Of a DNA stretch of 15,242 nt, positions 1 through 7,927 are shown one piece after another. Location: the NCBI GenBank assembly GCA_964395665.1, contig CAYNDH010000112.1, positions 1 through 15,242 on the forward strand, given 5' to 3'. The notes below the pieces were generated by a model. That model was not told the DNA's origin and searched no databases. It worked only from the letters and a program-made list of their open reading frames with translations. The position numbers were made by a program, and so were the translations under genes. This DNA comes from JAEZAF01 sp964395665 (GTDB lineage Bacteria > Chloroflexota > Anaerolineae > Aggregatilineales > Phototrophicaceae). Every line of letters starts with the position of its first letter. Within the stretch, counting starts at the first letter, position 1.

Positions 1-324
1 CGCACCGACCGCCGCCTGCCCGACGACAGTGATAAAAGCCTGACGATTGGCAACCTGACGATTGATCCTGAACGCCGGACCGTACACGTCGGTGACCGAC
101 GGGTAGAACTTCGCCTGAAGGAATTCGATCTGCTGCTGCTGCTGGCCCGTAATCCCAGACGGGTCTATGACCGCGATAAGCTGCTGGAACTGGTCTGGGG
201 CTATGATTTCGCCGGGGAAACCCGCACAGTTGATGTCCACATCGCACACCTGCGCCACAAACTCAAAGGGATGAGTCCCACCATCGATACTGTGTGGGGA
301 TTAGGCTATAAACTGGAACTCTGA
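1..324 (+). CDS. OmpR/PhoB-family response regulator, C-terminal DNA-binding domain (5' partial)
   Basis: This is the last 107 codons of a two-component response regulator; the receiver domain lies before the window. The visible part is a winged-helix (Trans_reg_C) domain. It has the N-terminal beta strands (LTIGNLTIDPERRTVHVG), the ELRLKEFDLLLLLARN helix, the WGYDF turn, the recognition helix TRTVDVHIAHLRHKLKG, and the C-terminal wing ending DTVWGLGYKLEL. In this family the domain binds direct repeats in target promoters after phosphorylation of the receiver Asp. The stop at 322-324 is followed after 6 bp by the histidine kinase start, so the two form a classic co-transcribed pair. The frame is open to base 1. 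Family assignment is firm; the regulated genes cannot be told from the sequence. Confidence 0.93.
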   Translation, partial: RTDRRLPDDSDKSLTIGNLTIDPERRTVHVGDRRVELRLKEFDLLLLLARNPRRVYDRDKLLELVWGYDFAGETRTVDVHIAHLRHKLKGMSPTIDTVWGLGYKLEL

Positions 325-330
325 GTCTTC

Positions 331-1812
331 ATGTCATTACGCGCCCGCCTGCTGATTTCCTATTTCGCCCTGTTAGCCATTACGCTGAGTGTGATGTTCG
401 GCGCGCTGCTGCTGATTATCAGCCGCCAGCCTGAACCCGTGAATCAGCGCTATGGCGAACTGAACCTGAAGGTACGCTCGTTCAGTGTGCGCCAGCTTTC
501 CCAACTGCTGCGCGCACCAGCCTACCCCACCCTGCGCAATAGCCGCCTGAAGGAGACCGCCGAAGAGTACGATATTCGTATCATTCTGGTGCGAAGTGAG
601 CGGCCCAATGAACTGTTTATCGAGTATGACTCGCACGGGCATTACCCGGACTCGGATAATTTTCTCCAGCTTGGCGTTGATTTAGAGGCGACCACTTTCA
701 GTCAGTTGAGCCTGTCATCGCCGGAGTATGTCAACAGCAATACCACTGCGGGTTCATTTCGTGATCCTGAGAAGCGGGAATGGATTTTTATCAGCGTCAG
801 GCCGCGCAGCAGCATCTACACCCTCATACTGGCTGACATCGATCCCGGGCGCAGTCTCCGCAGCGCACTGACAGACTTCGGATCAGCACTCGGTGTCCCG
901 CTGCTGCAATCCGCTGTCGTTGGGCTGGTGGTCGCGCTGCTTTTAGGGATTTTCACCAGCCGTGCGATTGCCGGATCGCTTCAGCGTGTGGCACTGGCCG
1001 CCAAAGCCGTCGCACAGGGGGATTACGATCAGGTGCTGCCGCTGGAAGGCCCGGCAGAAATCCGGGCGGTGGCGGTGGCGTTCAATCACATGACAGAGGA
1101 AGTCCAGAAGAATCAGCAGTCGCAGCGCGACTTCCTTGCCAACATCACCCACGATCTGAAGACGCCGCTGACCTCAATTCAGGGCTATTCACAGGCGATT
1201 GCCGATGGCACAGCGAAGGATTACGTAAAAGCGGCGGATATCATCAACGATGAAGCGGCTCGGATGGCGCGGCTGGTCAATGATCTGACCGAACTGTCAC
1301 GCCTGTATTCGGGGGCTGCCACACTGCGACTCGCATCGGAAGATGTCAACCAGATCGTGAGTGCGGTCACGCAGCGGCTGGCGGTAGTCGCACAGCGCAG
1401 GCATATCGTCCTCACCAACGATCTCCAGCCGCTGCCGCCGCTGATGGCTGATGGTGACCGGCTGGCGCAGGTCTTCACCAATCTGATCGGCAACGCGATC
1501 ACGTACACCGCGCCGCAGGGCTTCATCCGTGTCTCCACCACGCAGACCGATCAGCCGACTCCGGCGGTGACAATCACTATTGAGGATAATGGTATCGGTA
1601 TCCCATCCTCTGAACTGGATCGCATCTTCGAGCGTTTCTATCAGGTCGATAAATCGCGTGGTCCCAGCCGTGGCACGGGACTCGGCCTTGCTATCGCCCG
1701 CGAGATCGTTACCGCCCACCACGGCCAGATTTCCGTCAGAAGCCCAGGGGAAAATCAGGGCGCAGTCTTCACCGTGACCTTGCCCTTCAGCCGTGATTAC
1801 ACAACCGGCTAG
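331..1812 (+). CDS. Membrane-bound sensor histidine kinase (HAMP, HisKA, HATPase_c)
   Basis: A 493-residue sensor kinase that should phosphorylate the response regulator encoded just upstream. Residues about 8-31 form a first membrane segment, 33-188 an extracytoplasmic sensor region I do not recognise, and about 190-211 a second membrane segment. A HAMP linker follows (about 212-262). The H box FLANITHDLKTPL places the phospho-accepting histidine at H274. The ATP-binding domain shows the N box (N384, N388 in TNLIGNA), the G1 box DNGIGIP (D419-P425), the F box ERFYQVD and the G2 box RGTGLGLAI (447-455). All catalytic motifs look intact. The ATG at 331 lies 6 bp after the regulator stop with only a weak purine-rich site, so translation is probably coupled. 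Its TAG stop overlaps the stop of the convergent hydrolase gene. The signal sensed is unknown. Confidence 0.95.
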   Translation: MSLRARLLISYFALLAITLSVMFGALLLIISRQPEPVNQRYGELNLKVRSFSVRQLSQLLRAPAYPTLRNSRLKETAEEYDIRIILVRSERPNELFIEYDSHGHYPDSDNFLQLGVDLEATTFSQLSLSSPEYVNSNTTAGSFRDPEKREWIFISVRPRSSIYTLILADIDPGRSLRSALTDFGSALGVPLLQSAVVGLVVALLLGIFTSRAIAGSLQRVALAAKAVAQGDYDQVLPLEGPAEIRAVAVAFNHMTEEVQKNQQSQRDFLANITHDLKTPLTSIQGYSQAIADGTAKDYVKAADIINDEAARMARLVNDLTELSRLYSGAATLRLASEDVNQIVSAVTQRLAVVAQRRHIVLTNDLQPLPPLMADGDRLAQVFTNLIGNAITYTAPQGFIRVSTTQTDQPTPAVTITIEDNGIGIPSSELDRIFERFYQVDKSRGPSRGTGLGLAIAREIVTAHHGQISVRSPGENQGAVFTVTLPFSRDYTTG

Positions 1813-3338
1813 GCATTCTCTCCCGCACGGATAAACCGATAACCCAGTGCGCTCACCACCGCCCCGGATTGACCAGTCTCTATATCCTCAAAATCCAGCA
1901 CGCCGAAATCACAGGCGAAACGGTTCGCACTCAACGCCACCGCCCGGACTTCGACGCGGTCATCTTCCGAGTAGATCATCAGCGCATCACCCTCGACACG
2001 CACCACCCACCGGTCAATATCTGCATCATAGATCCCGGCAAAGCAGGCCAGCCCCGCCGGATCGACATCATACGGCGGCTCGTGATACGGCTCCGCCAGT
2101 GCGCCGTTGATCACGTAATAGCGCTCATCGTCCAGCCGTGTGATATGCGGACGCTCGGTCAGCCGGCCATTAACGCGGATGCCATCCGGCGCAACTTCGA
2201 TCAGGCCGAGATCATAACTCAGGTAACGCCCGGCATATGGGCCAAGATTCGGCAGCACCGCAGCGCTTTGCTGCTCACTCACTGGCACATCCGTCTCGGA
2301 CAGCAGATCCAGTGCCTGCTCCATGATCTGCCGCGCACTTCCCCAGAAACCCGGCGCACGGTTGAACAGCATCACCATCCCGCAGCCGACATCCGGCAGC
2401 ATCGCCAGCACTGCGCCATACTTGCCAATCGCGCCGTTATGCCCAACAAATCGCAGGCCGCGATACTGCCGACGACGAAAGCCGAGTCCATAGCCTTCAC
2501 CGTTATACTGATCAGCCTGCACGTGATGCATCGACTGGATCACATCGGCGGACAGCCCTCCATCCCCCAGATGCGCCAGCGCAAACGCAGCCAGATCATG
2601 GGCGGTCGTCAGCGCATAGCCGCAGGGATACTCCATCGGATTGTCGATAAAGGGCCGCTTCACACTGACCTGATTACTCGTATCACGGGCGTGTCCCAGT
2701 GCCAGCGGAACCGTCAGTGCTTCCAGCGGATCGAATGTGGAGCGGGACATGCCGAACGGCGCAAACAGATAGTCACGCATCAGGGCGGGGTACGGTTTGT
2801 CGGTAACGATTTCCCCCAGCCGCGCCGCGAGATTGATACCCGGATTACTGTAATGAAAGCCGGTCCCCGGTGGCGCGATCAGCCGGTAGTGCAGTAGTTT
2901 TTCCGCTGTATACTGTTCCAGATCCGTCTCATATCCGCGCTGTGTACGCCGGTCATGATATTCCAGATCGCTTGGCAGCCCGGATGTATGGCTCAGCAGC
3001 ATCCGCAGCGTGATTTTCGCTGCTGCTGTCGGATCACTCAGCCGCAGATCACGGTCATATTCGCAGATCGGCGCATCAAGATCCAGCAGGCCGTCTTCCA
3101 CCAGCCGCATGAGCAGGGTCGCGGTCATCGGCTTGGTGACTGACCCGGCCCGGAACACCGTCTGCGGCGTGATAGGCAGCGCGGCATCCGGCTCGATGCT
3201 CGTCACACCGAAACCGCGCTCATAGGCGACACATCCATGACCGATCAGCGCCACCGCCAGTCCGGGGACCTGATGCGCCTGCATCTGCTCGGTGATCAAT
3301 GCGTCGAGCGCGTCAGTCGCCATGCCCTGCTGCGTCAT
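1809..3338 (-). CDS. Beta-lactamase-fold serine hydrolase (class C / penicillin-binding-like)
   Basis: A 509-residue member of the serine beta-lactamase-like superfamily (AmpC, esterase EstB and D-aminopeptidase relatives). The catalytic SxxK tetrad is S66-V-T-K69, the second motif is Y163-S-N165, and the third, KTG-like box is H300-N-G302, as in many esterase/peptidase-type members. About residues 1-340 form the hydrolase domain; the rest is a beta-rich C-terminal extension of lipocalin/DUF3471 style. I see no signal peptide, so it is probably cytoplasmic. The family acts on esters, amides or D-amino-acid peptides and the substrate cannot be read here; calling it an antibiotic-resistance gene would be unjustified. 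The start ATG overlaps the stop of the MazG gene (ATGA, 3335-3338), with AGGGAAAA upstream as ribosome site, so it is translationally coupled. It is the last gene of a three-gene unit. Confidence 0.9.
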   Translation of the reverse strand: MTQQGMATDALDALITEQMQAHQVPGLAVALIGHGCVAYERGFGVTSIEPDAALPITPQTVFRAGSVTKPMTATLLMRLVEDGLLDLDAPICEYDRDLRLSDPTAAAKITLRMLLSHTSGLPSDLEYHDRRTQRGYETDLEQYTAEKLLHYRLIAPPGTGFHYSNPGINLAARLGEIVTDKPYPALMRDYLFAPFGMSRSTFDPLEALTVPLALGHARDTSNQVSVKRPFIDNPMEYPCGYALTTAHDLAAFALAHLGDGGLSADVIQSMHHVQADQYNGEGYGLGFRRRQYRGLRFVGHNGAIGKYGAVLAMLPDVGCGMVMLFNRAPGFWGSARQIMEQALDLLSETDVPVSEQQSAAVLPNLGPYAGRYLSYDLGLIEVAPDGIRVNGRLTERPHITRLDDERYYVINGALAEPYHEPPYDVDPAGLACFAGIYDADIDRWVVRVEGDALMIYSEDDRVEVRAVALSANRFACDFGVLDFEDIETGQSGAVVSALGYRFIRAGENA

Positions 3339-4807
3339 TCTGATTTTCCCTGTTTTATGCTGCTTTTCGCCTGATTCCAGAAAGCATCCAGTTCGGCCAG
3401 CGTAAACGCGCTGAAATCCTGACCGCTGGCGCGTACCTGCTCTTCTACATAATGGAAGCGCTGCGTAAATTTGCGCGTCGCCTGCCGCAGTGCCGCCTCT
3501 GGATCATCGATGTCCAGCCAGCGAATCCAGTTGACCAGCGCGAACAGCAGATCACCGGTTTCGTCTAACCGCGCTTCGGGACTGTCTGCCGCCTGTACTT
3601 CGTCAATTTCTTCCAGCACTTTGGCACGCACATCGTCGATATGATCCCAATCGAAACCGACTTTCGCGGCCTTTTCCTGCACTTTATACGCCCGCATCAG
3701 CGCGGGCAGTGCAGGCTGGACGCCATCCAGCACCGATTTCGGTTTCTGTTCGCCGCTGGCGGCCTTTTCCTGCTGTTTGATCGCTTCCCAGTTGGTGACG
3801 ACCTGCTCGGCATTTTCAGCGGCCACTTCGCCCCACACATGCGGATGCCGCCGGATCATCTTCTGATTGACCTGTCGCAGCACATCGGCCATGTAAAAAT
3901 CGCCGTCCTCAGTCGCGATCTGTGTATGCAGCACGATCTGAAGCAGCAGATCGCCGAGTTCCTCACTTAACGCGTCCATGTCTTCGCGGTCGATGGCATC
4001 CAGCACTTCATAGGCTTCTTCGATCAGATATGGACGCAGCGACAAATGCGTCTGTTTGCGATCCCACGGGCAGCCTTCCGGCGCACGCAGATGCGCGATA
4101 ATCTCCTGAAAACGCTCGAAGCTCGACATCTCGCCCAGTGCAGGTAGATAGAGTGACGTCAGGTGTTCGATCTGATCGCTGTGGTCGATCTCATACAGCG
4201 CTACATCCTCAACCCGTGCTTCACCGGTCCCGGCGGCGTGGATCAGCTTCACCGGGAAGTCATCCGGATACTGATTCATCAGCGTCAGCTTGACATCCGA
4301 TGCCACCCGCCGGTTATACACCTGACTGATCAGCGCTGGTGCATCCGGGTTGATCTGCGGGTGATGCTGCGCCGCGATCACCAGCGCATCGGTGATCTGA
4401 AGGCCGTCGATAGCATCAATCCCGATGTAGCCGAGCATCGGCTCGATAAAACTGATGCCGTGAATCACTTCAGTCGGGATGCCGCGCACCTTCGCCCCTT
4501 CGATCAGCCGCGCTGTAGTCGATTCCCCCACAAACGGATCACCCGGCACGGCATAGACCACATCCCGCAGCGCAGCGGCATCCAGTACCTGCTGCACGAT
4601 GCCGTCATACACCTCACTGAAAGCTGTCGCGTTCTCATACAGGCTGTCAAAACTATGATAGCGTTTATTTCCGGGCAGATCCGGCACGCAGGGATGCTGG
4701 CGCGTCCGCAGGTACACCGCTTCAGCACTTTCCAGCGCCTGCCATGCGCGGCGGGTGAGGTCAGCGGCATCGCCCGGCCCCAGTCCCACGATGGTTAAAG
4801 TTGTCAT
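3335..4807 (-). CDS. mazG: Tetrapyrrole methylase-MazG fusion, nucleoside triphosphate pyrophosphohydrolase (YabN type)
   Basis: A 490-residue two-part protein with the architecture of Bacillus YabN. Residues 1 to about 215 form a tetrapyrrole (corrin/porphyrin) methylase-like domain starting TIVGLGPGDAADLT, with the conserved AVPGDPFVGEST segment at 86-97. From about 229 on is a MazG region. Its first all-alpha unit has GCPWDRKQTH (245-254), E263-E264-x-x-E267 and E283-x-x-D286, the Mg-binding pattern that hydrolyses NTPs to NMP and pyrophosphate. A second MazG repeat (about 372-478) keeps E399-E400-x-x-E403 and E416-x-x-D419. The family cleans aberrant nucleotides from the pool; the role of the methylase part in such fusions is not well established. 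It starts 3 bp after the M28 peptidase stop and overlaps the next gene by 4 bp, so it is the middle of an operon. Confidence 0.93.
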   Translation of the reverse strand: MTTLTIVGLGPGDAADLTRRAWQALESAEAVYLRTRQHPCVPDLPGNKRYHSFDSLYENATAFSEVYDGIVQQVLDAAALRDVVYAVPGDPFVGESTTARLIEGAKVRGIPTEVIHGISFIEPMLGYIGIDAIDGLQITDALVIAAQHHPQINPDAPALISQVYNRRVASDVKLTLMNQYPDDFPVKLIHAAGTGEARVEDVALYEIDHSDQIEHLTSLYLPALGEMSSFERFQEIIAHLRAPEGCPWDRKQTHLSLRPYLIEEAYEVLDAIDREDMDALSEELGDLLLQIVLHTQIATEDGDFYMADVLRQVNQKMIRRHPHVWGEVAAENAEQVVTNWEAIKQQEKAASGEQKPKSVLDGVQPALPALMRAYKVQEKAAKVGFDWDHIDDVRAKVLEEIDEVQAADSPEARLDETGDLLFALVNWIRWLDIDDPEAALRQATRKFTQRFHYVEEQVRASGQDFSAFTLAELDAFWNQAKSSIKQGKSE

Positions 4808-4810
4808 GTA

Positions 4811-5971
4811 TTACGGGCTTTCATCTAATGTCTGGACCATCGCCAGCGCGAAGCGTGCCGCCGTTTCGAGCTTTGCAGGCTCGATATGTTGCGAGGTATC
4901 GTCCAACTGTGCCCAGCGGATCGGTTCATCATCTGCGTCAACACCGGTCAGGGTGATGCCCCGGAAGCCCCGGCTGTGCAGCGCACCGACTTCGTCCGTC
5001 ATCGCGACCGACGCCCCGCGCACCATCAGTCCCGTGTGATTCCGCGCCGCCCTGATCGCCAGTTCAAGCGATTCCGCATCCGGTTGATAGCCGCCCAGAT
5101 GCGACATCGAGCCGTACTGCGTCACATAGGCGATGTCACCCGCGCCGACGCGCTCAAAGTCGATAAAATAAGCATTCGCCAGTTCGACGCGGTGCGCGTC
5201 CAGCAGATGATGGATGCCATGACAGCCGGACTCTTCGGCGCCGGTAAACGCCAGCCAGACTTCGGTATTTTCCAGCGGTTCGTGATTCAGCGCCGCCCCC
5301 AGACCGATCAGGCAGGCCACACCAGACGCATTATCATTCGCACCAGCCACAAACGGCCCGCCCTCATCGAGCAGCAGCAGCGGAAGTGCAGCCGTCAAAG
5401 CCAGCGCGGTCGGCTTCCGCAGCCAGTTCCAGCCAAACCACTGCGCGATGGCATTGGCAAATCCCAGCACGATTCCGGCGGTAGTGAACATCCGGAAATA
5501 GGGGCGCACGGTCGGAGAGGCGGAAATCCGGTGCCGATTGGTATCCAGATGCGCCATCAGCACCACCTTATGCCGTGCCCGGCCTTTCGCCGGAATACGG
5601 ACGATCAGATTGGCGCTGTCTTCGTCAGCGGCCACACCTGCAAACGGGCTGCGTCCGCCGGACATAAACTGCATCAACCGGTAGGCGCTGAAAAGCGTGA
5701 GCAAAGCCCCGGCTTTCCGCAGTTTCCCCGGCAGCAGATTGCTCAGCACACCAACGGCGGTATGAGTAAGCGCGGCATAGCCCCATGTCTCGGGCACAGA
5801 GAAGCGCTGCACATCCACCATGATCTCAACACCGGCGTCTTTTAATGCATGGCGGACATACTGGCGCGCCTGCATCTCGGCACGGCTGCCAGCAGGACGC
5901 GGTCCGATGCCATCCGCGATTGCGCTGACATGCTGTGTCAGGCTTGCAGCAGACAAATAGTTCACGGTCAT
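4811..5971 (-). CDS. M28-family zinc metallopeptidase with internal membrane segments
   Basis: A roughly 386-residue M28 (aminopeptidase Y/S-like) peptidase. The N-terminus ISxxIGPRPAGSRAE-like motif (ADGIGPRPAGSRAE, about 19-32) is typical. Predicted zinc ligands and catalytic residues are H141 (AHLD), D213 in GANDNASG, E246-E247 in FTGAEESG, D271 in FIDFERVG and H362 near the C-terminus (SQH). Unusually, about 70 residues separate H141 from D213, where soluble relatives have a short loop, and this stretch holds two hydrophobic segments (about 160-184 and 188-203). Two more lie at about 66-80 and 87-105. It is therefore probably a membrane-anchored exopeptidase. Start: ATG at 5971 is given. 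A ribosome site AGAAGG at 5974-5979 sits only 2 nt before it but 8 nt before a GTG at 5965, so that GTG may be the true start. It is the first gene of a three-gene unit with mazG and the serine hydrolase. Confidence 0.88.
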   Translation of the reverse strand: MTVNYLSAASLTQHVSAIADGIGPRPAGSRAEMQARQYVRHALKDAGVEIMVDVQRFSVPETWGYAALTHTAVGVLSNLLPGKLRKAGALLTLFSAYRLMQFMSGGRSPFAGVAADEDSANLIVRIPAKGRARHKVVLMAHLDTNRHRISASPTVRPYFRMFTTAGIVLGFANAIAQWFGWNWLRKPTALALTAALPLLLLDEGGPFVAGANDNASGVACLIGLGAALNHEPLENTEVWLAFTGAEESGCHGIHHLLDAHRVELANAYFIDFERVGAGDIAYVTQYGSMSHLGGYQPDAESLELAIRAARNHTGLMVRGASVAMTDEVGALHSRGFRGITLTGVDADDEPIRWAQLDDTSQHIEPAKLETAARFALAMVQTLDESP

Positions 5972-6003
5972 CACCTTCTCTGTTGGGCTGTCACGACATC
6001 ACG

Positions 6004-6012
6004 AGTATAGCA
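6004..6012 (-). promoter_or_regulatory. Putative extended -10 promoter of the M28-mazG-hydrolase unit
   Basis: On the minus strand the string TGCTATACT reads as an extended -10 (TGn) plus TATACT, one base from the TATAAT consensus. It lies about 35 bp upstream of the peptidase start and downstream of the ribosomal operon terminator, as expected for an independent promoter. No good -35 is seen at 16-18 bp; extended -10 promoters often lack one. This is pattern recognition only. Confidence 0.5.
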
Positions 6013-6070
6013 ACGGCTATCGGAGAAATCACGGCATAACCTGACATCAACGGCATCATGGTTCAGGAGA

Positions 6071-6103
6071 AACAAAAAAGGCAAGCGGTGAAATGCTTGC
6101 CTT
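6071..6103 (-). terminator. Rho-independent terminator of the ribosomal operon
   Basis: On the minus strand GGCAAGC pairs with GCTTGCC (6095-6101 with 6080-6086), with an 8-nt loop, extendable by two A-T pairs. It is followed immediately by six T residues (6079-6074), one G and three more. It lies about 70 bp after the rpsI stop, the right place and orientation to end the rpmJ-to-rpsI transcript. On the plus strand the hairpin is followed by no T-run, so it looks one-way. Confidence 0.85.
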
Positions 6104-6174
6104 CGTGTTCGGTATTTTTAGCGTCCAACCAACCAGCTATCCGGTAAAAGTCAGCCCCAATGGAGCCGCCGGAT

Positions 6175-6570
6175 TTAGCGCTTGGTGTAGGTCGGGGCCT
6201 TACGCGCACGCTTGAGACCGGGCTTCTTGCGTTCCTTGACGCGGGAGTCGCGGGTCAGGAAACCACCCGAACGCAGAGTCGGGCGCAGTTCCGGGTCAAT
6301 TTCGAGCAGCGCACGAGCCACACCGAGCTGGATGGCATCGCGCTGGCCGGAGATTCCGCCGCCGTTCACATGCACGCTGATGTCGTAGCTGTTTTCCTGA
6401 CCGAGCTTGCTCAGCGGTTCCAGCAGGATTTCGACATCGCCTTCACGGGGCAGGTATTCGCGCCCGTCCTTGTCGTTGATGATCAGATTGCCAGTGCCGC
6501 CGGGGAACAGTCGGACACGGGCAGAAGCGGCCTTACGGCGGCCAATTCCTTCATAATACTGTGATGACAT
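6175..6570 (-). CDS. rpsI: 30S ribosomal protein S9 (uS9)
   Basis: 131 residues, the normal size for bacterial S9. It begins YYEGIGRRKAASARVRL, carries HVNGGGISGQRDAIQLGVARAL in the middle, and ends with the family's characteristic basic tail, DSRVKERKKPGLKRARKAP followed by TYTKR. In the ribosome that tail reaches the P-site tRNA. The start ATG at 6570 is preceded by AAGGAG, which overlaps the TAA of rplM 14 bp upstream, so the pair is co-translated as in most bacteria. It is the last gene of the operon, followed by the terminator at 6071-6103. Nothing is odd about the protein. Confidence 0.98.
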   Translation of the reverse strand: MSSQYYEGIGRRKAASARVRLFPGGTGNLIINDKDGREYLPREGDVEILLEPLSKLGQENSYDISVHVNGGGISGQRDAIQLGVARALLEIDPELRPTLRSGGFLTRDSRVKERKKPGLKRARKAPTYTKR

Positions 6571-6584
6571 TCTTCACACGCTCC

Positions 6585-7022
6585 TTAATTCAGTTCCAAA
6601 ACCTGCGGGTTCTGCGCCTGGTGCGTGTGCTCCGGGCCGACATAAACCTTCAGTTTATCGAGCATGTGACGACCTAACGGGCCATCAGGAAGCATCCCCT
6701 TGACCGCTGCGGTAATCACACGTTCCGGGTGTTTCTCAAGCTGACGACGCAGGGTAACTTCTTTCAACCCGCCGTGAAAGCCAGAGTAGCGGTAATACTT
6801 TTTATCATCAAGGCGGTTACCACTGACAACCAGCTTGTCGCAGTTGATGATAATCACATAATCGCCTGTATCAATATGAGGCGAGTAGGTGGGCTTGTGT
6901 TTGCCGCGCAGGACAGTCGCGATCTTTGTGGCGAGACGCCCCAGCGTTTGACCCTCGGCATCCACAACCCACCACTGACGGACAACGTCAGACGGTGTGG
7001 TTACGAAAGTTTTGGTTCTCAT
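6585..7022 (-). CDS. rplM: 50S ribosomal protein L13 (uL13)
   Basis: 145 residues from the ATG at 7022 (MRTKTFVTTPSDVVRQWWVV), the standard L13 length and N-terminus. An in-frame upstream start at 7097 would add 25 residues unlike the family and cross the structured leader, so I reject it. A ribosome site ACAGGA lies about 7 nt ahead. Family landmarks are WWVVDAEGQTLGRLATKIA, GDYVIIINCDKLVVSGNR, the YYRYSGFHGGLK block and VKGMLPDGPLGR. L13 is an early assembly protein of the large subunit and, in some bacteria, represses its own operon. It is followed by rpsI after 14 bp. Confidence 0.97.
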   Translation of the reverse strand: MRTKTFVTTPSDVVRQWWVVDAEGQTLGRLATKIATVLRGKHKPTYSPHIDTGDYVIIINCDKLVVSGNRLDDKKYYRYSGFHGGLKEVTLRRQLEKHPERVITAAVKGMLPDGPLGRHMLDKLKVYVGPEHTHQAQNPQVLELN

Positions 7023-7123
7023 TGCAAATCCTGTCTTCTGGTGAGCGTCCCTCACCGAAATCGGGTGAAATGTTCTGCGGCGGCACTGCCCCCGCACTAC
7101 TCACGTCTTCAAATTTACGTATT
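7023..7123 (-). promoter_or_regulatory. Structured truA-rplM spacer, possible L13 leader
   Basis: This 101-bp spacer is long for this operon. On the minus-strand transcript it first forms a GC-rich hairpin (7095-7077: 7 pairs with one G-G mismatch and a 3-nt loop). Next come three short blocks, TCACC (7068-7064 region), GGTGA (7056-7052) and TCACC (7044-7040). The central block can pair with either neighbour, giving two mutually exclusive hairpins just before the rplM ribosome site. There is no T-run, so it is not a terminator. In other bacteria rplM-rpsI is autoregulated through its leader; that this spacer does so is inference. Confidence 0.4.
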
Positions 7124-7912
7124 TTACTGGTGCTGCGTCGGATATTCCACTGCGACTAACACCAATCCTTGAGGCGGTGCCAGTGTTTTCGCCTGTGAAA
7201 CATCAGCGGCGCGGAAACGTGCTTCGAATGCCTCTGCGCTCAGACGTCCCCGCCCGACATCGACCAGCATCCCCACTATGCGGCGTACCATGTGCTGTAG
7301 AAAGGCGGTTGCCTGCACCTGATAATACCAGAATTCGCCCTGCACCCGCCATTCGGATCGAAAGATCCGCCGTACTGTATTGTTTCCGGCTGGCGGCTGG
7401 CCGAATGTCGCAAAATCGTGTTCGCCGATCAGCAGCCGCGCCATATCCTGCATCTGTTCCAGATCCAGCGTCTGCGGGATGTGCCAGACACGCTGATGAT
7501 GCAGGGGCTGTCGCCGTGGTGATGTCAGCAGCGTGTACTCGTACATCCGGCTGCTGGCGCTGAAACGTGGGTGAAAGCGTTCATCCCGTTCAACCCGCAG
7601 CGCCTGAAGTGCGATGTCATCCGGCAGGTGAGCGTTCAGGGCTTTCAGCAACACATCCGCCGAATGCTTCCATGCGGTCTGCGCTGTCTCAAAGCAGATC
7701 ACCTGCCCGGTCGCATGGACTCCCGCATCTGTCCGCCCTGCCCCAATCACGGTCGCCTTCTGGCCGGTGACCGCCTCAATCGACTGTTCAACCCGCGCCT
7801 GAATGGTCGGTATTCCCGGAGCCTGCCGCTGAAAGCCCTGATAACGCGTGCCTTCATACGCCAGTATGCCCCGGTAGCGGGTGGATTCAGTGCGGTCGAT
7901 GCGTTCGCTCAA
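7124..7912 (-). CDS. truA: tRNA pseudouridine(38-40) synthase TruA
   Basis: 262 residues, normal for TruA. It converts uridines 38-40 of the tRNA anticodon stem to pseudouridine. The hallmark GAGRTDAGVHATGQV contains the catalytic aspartate D62. Other family signatures are YRGILAYEGTRYQGFQRQ near the N-terminus, the RMYEYTLL strand, and the C-terminal ATAFLQHMVRRIVGMLVDVGRG. The frame is closed upstream by a TAG that is also the rplQ stop, and the only usable start before the conserved domain is TTG at 7912, so this gene almost certainly starts with TTG. It follows rplQ by 15 bp. Placement between rplQ and rplM is the common arrangement in Firmicutes and Chloroflexota. Confidence 0.96.
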   Translation of the reverse strand: MSERIDRTESTRYRGILAYEGTRYQGFQRQAPGIPTIQARVEQSIEAVTGQKATVIGAGRTDAGVHATGQVICFETAQTAWKHSADVLLKALNAHLPDDIALQALRVERDERFHPRFSASSRMYEYTLLTSPRRQPLHHQRVWHIPQTLDLEQMQDMARLLIGEHDFATFGQPPAGNNTVRRIFRSEWRVQGEFWYYQVQATAFLQHMVRRIVGMLVDVGRGRLSAEAFEARFRAADVSQAKTLAPPQGLVLVAVEYPTQHQ

Positions 7913-7927
7913 ACATTCCGCGCCAGA

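Noticed and set aside
1869..2897. A 342-codon plus-strand frame opposite the serine hydrolase gene
   Set aside because: It is a shadow of the minus-strand gene: rich in His, Arg and Gln, without domains, while the opposite strand has intact catalytic motifs.
1809..3338. Reading the serine hydrolase as an antibiotic-resistance beta-lactamase
   Set aside because: The SxxK, YxN and HNG motifs fit the wider superfamily, mostly esterases and peptidases, and no signal peptide is seen.
4886..5845. A 319-codon plus-strand frame opposite the M28 gene
   Set aside because: It is an antisense shadow of a clearly real peptidase, with low-complexity composition and no ribosome site.
6585..7097. A longer L13 starting at 7097
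   Set aside because: The extra 25 residues do not fit the family, and the ATG at 7022 has its own ribosome site and the conserved N-terminus.
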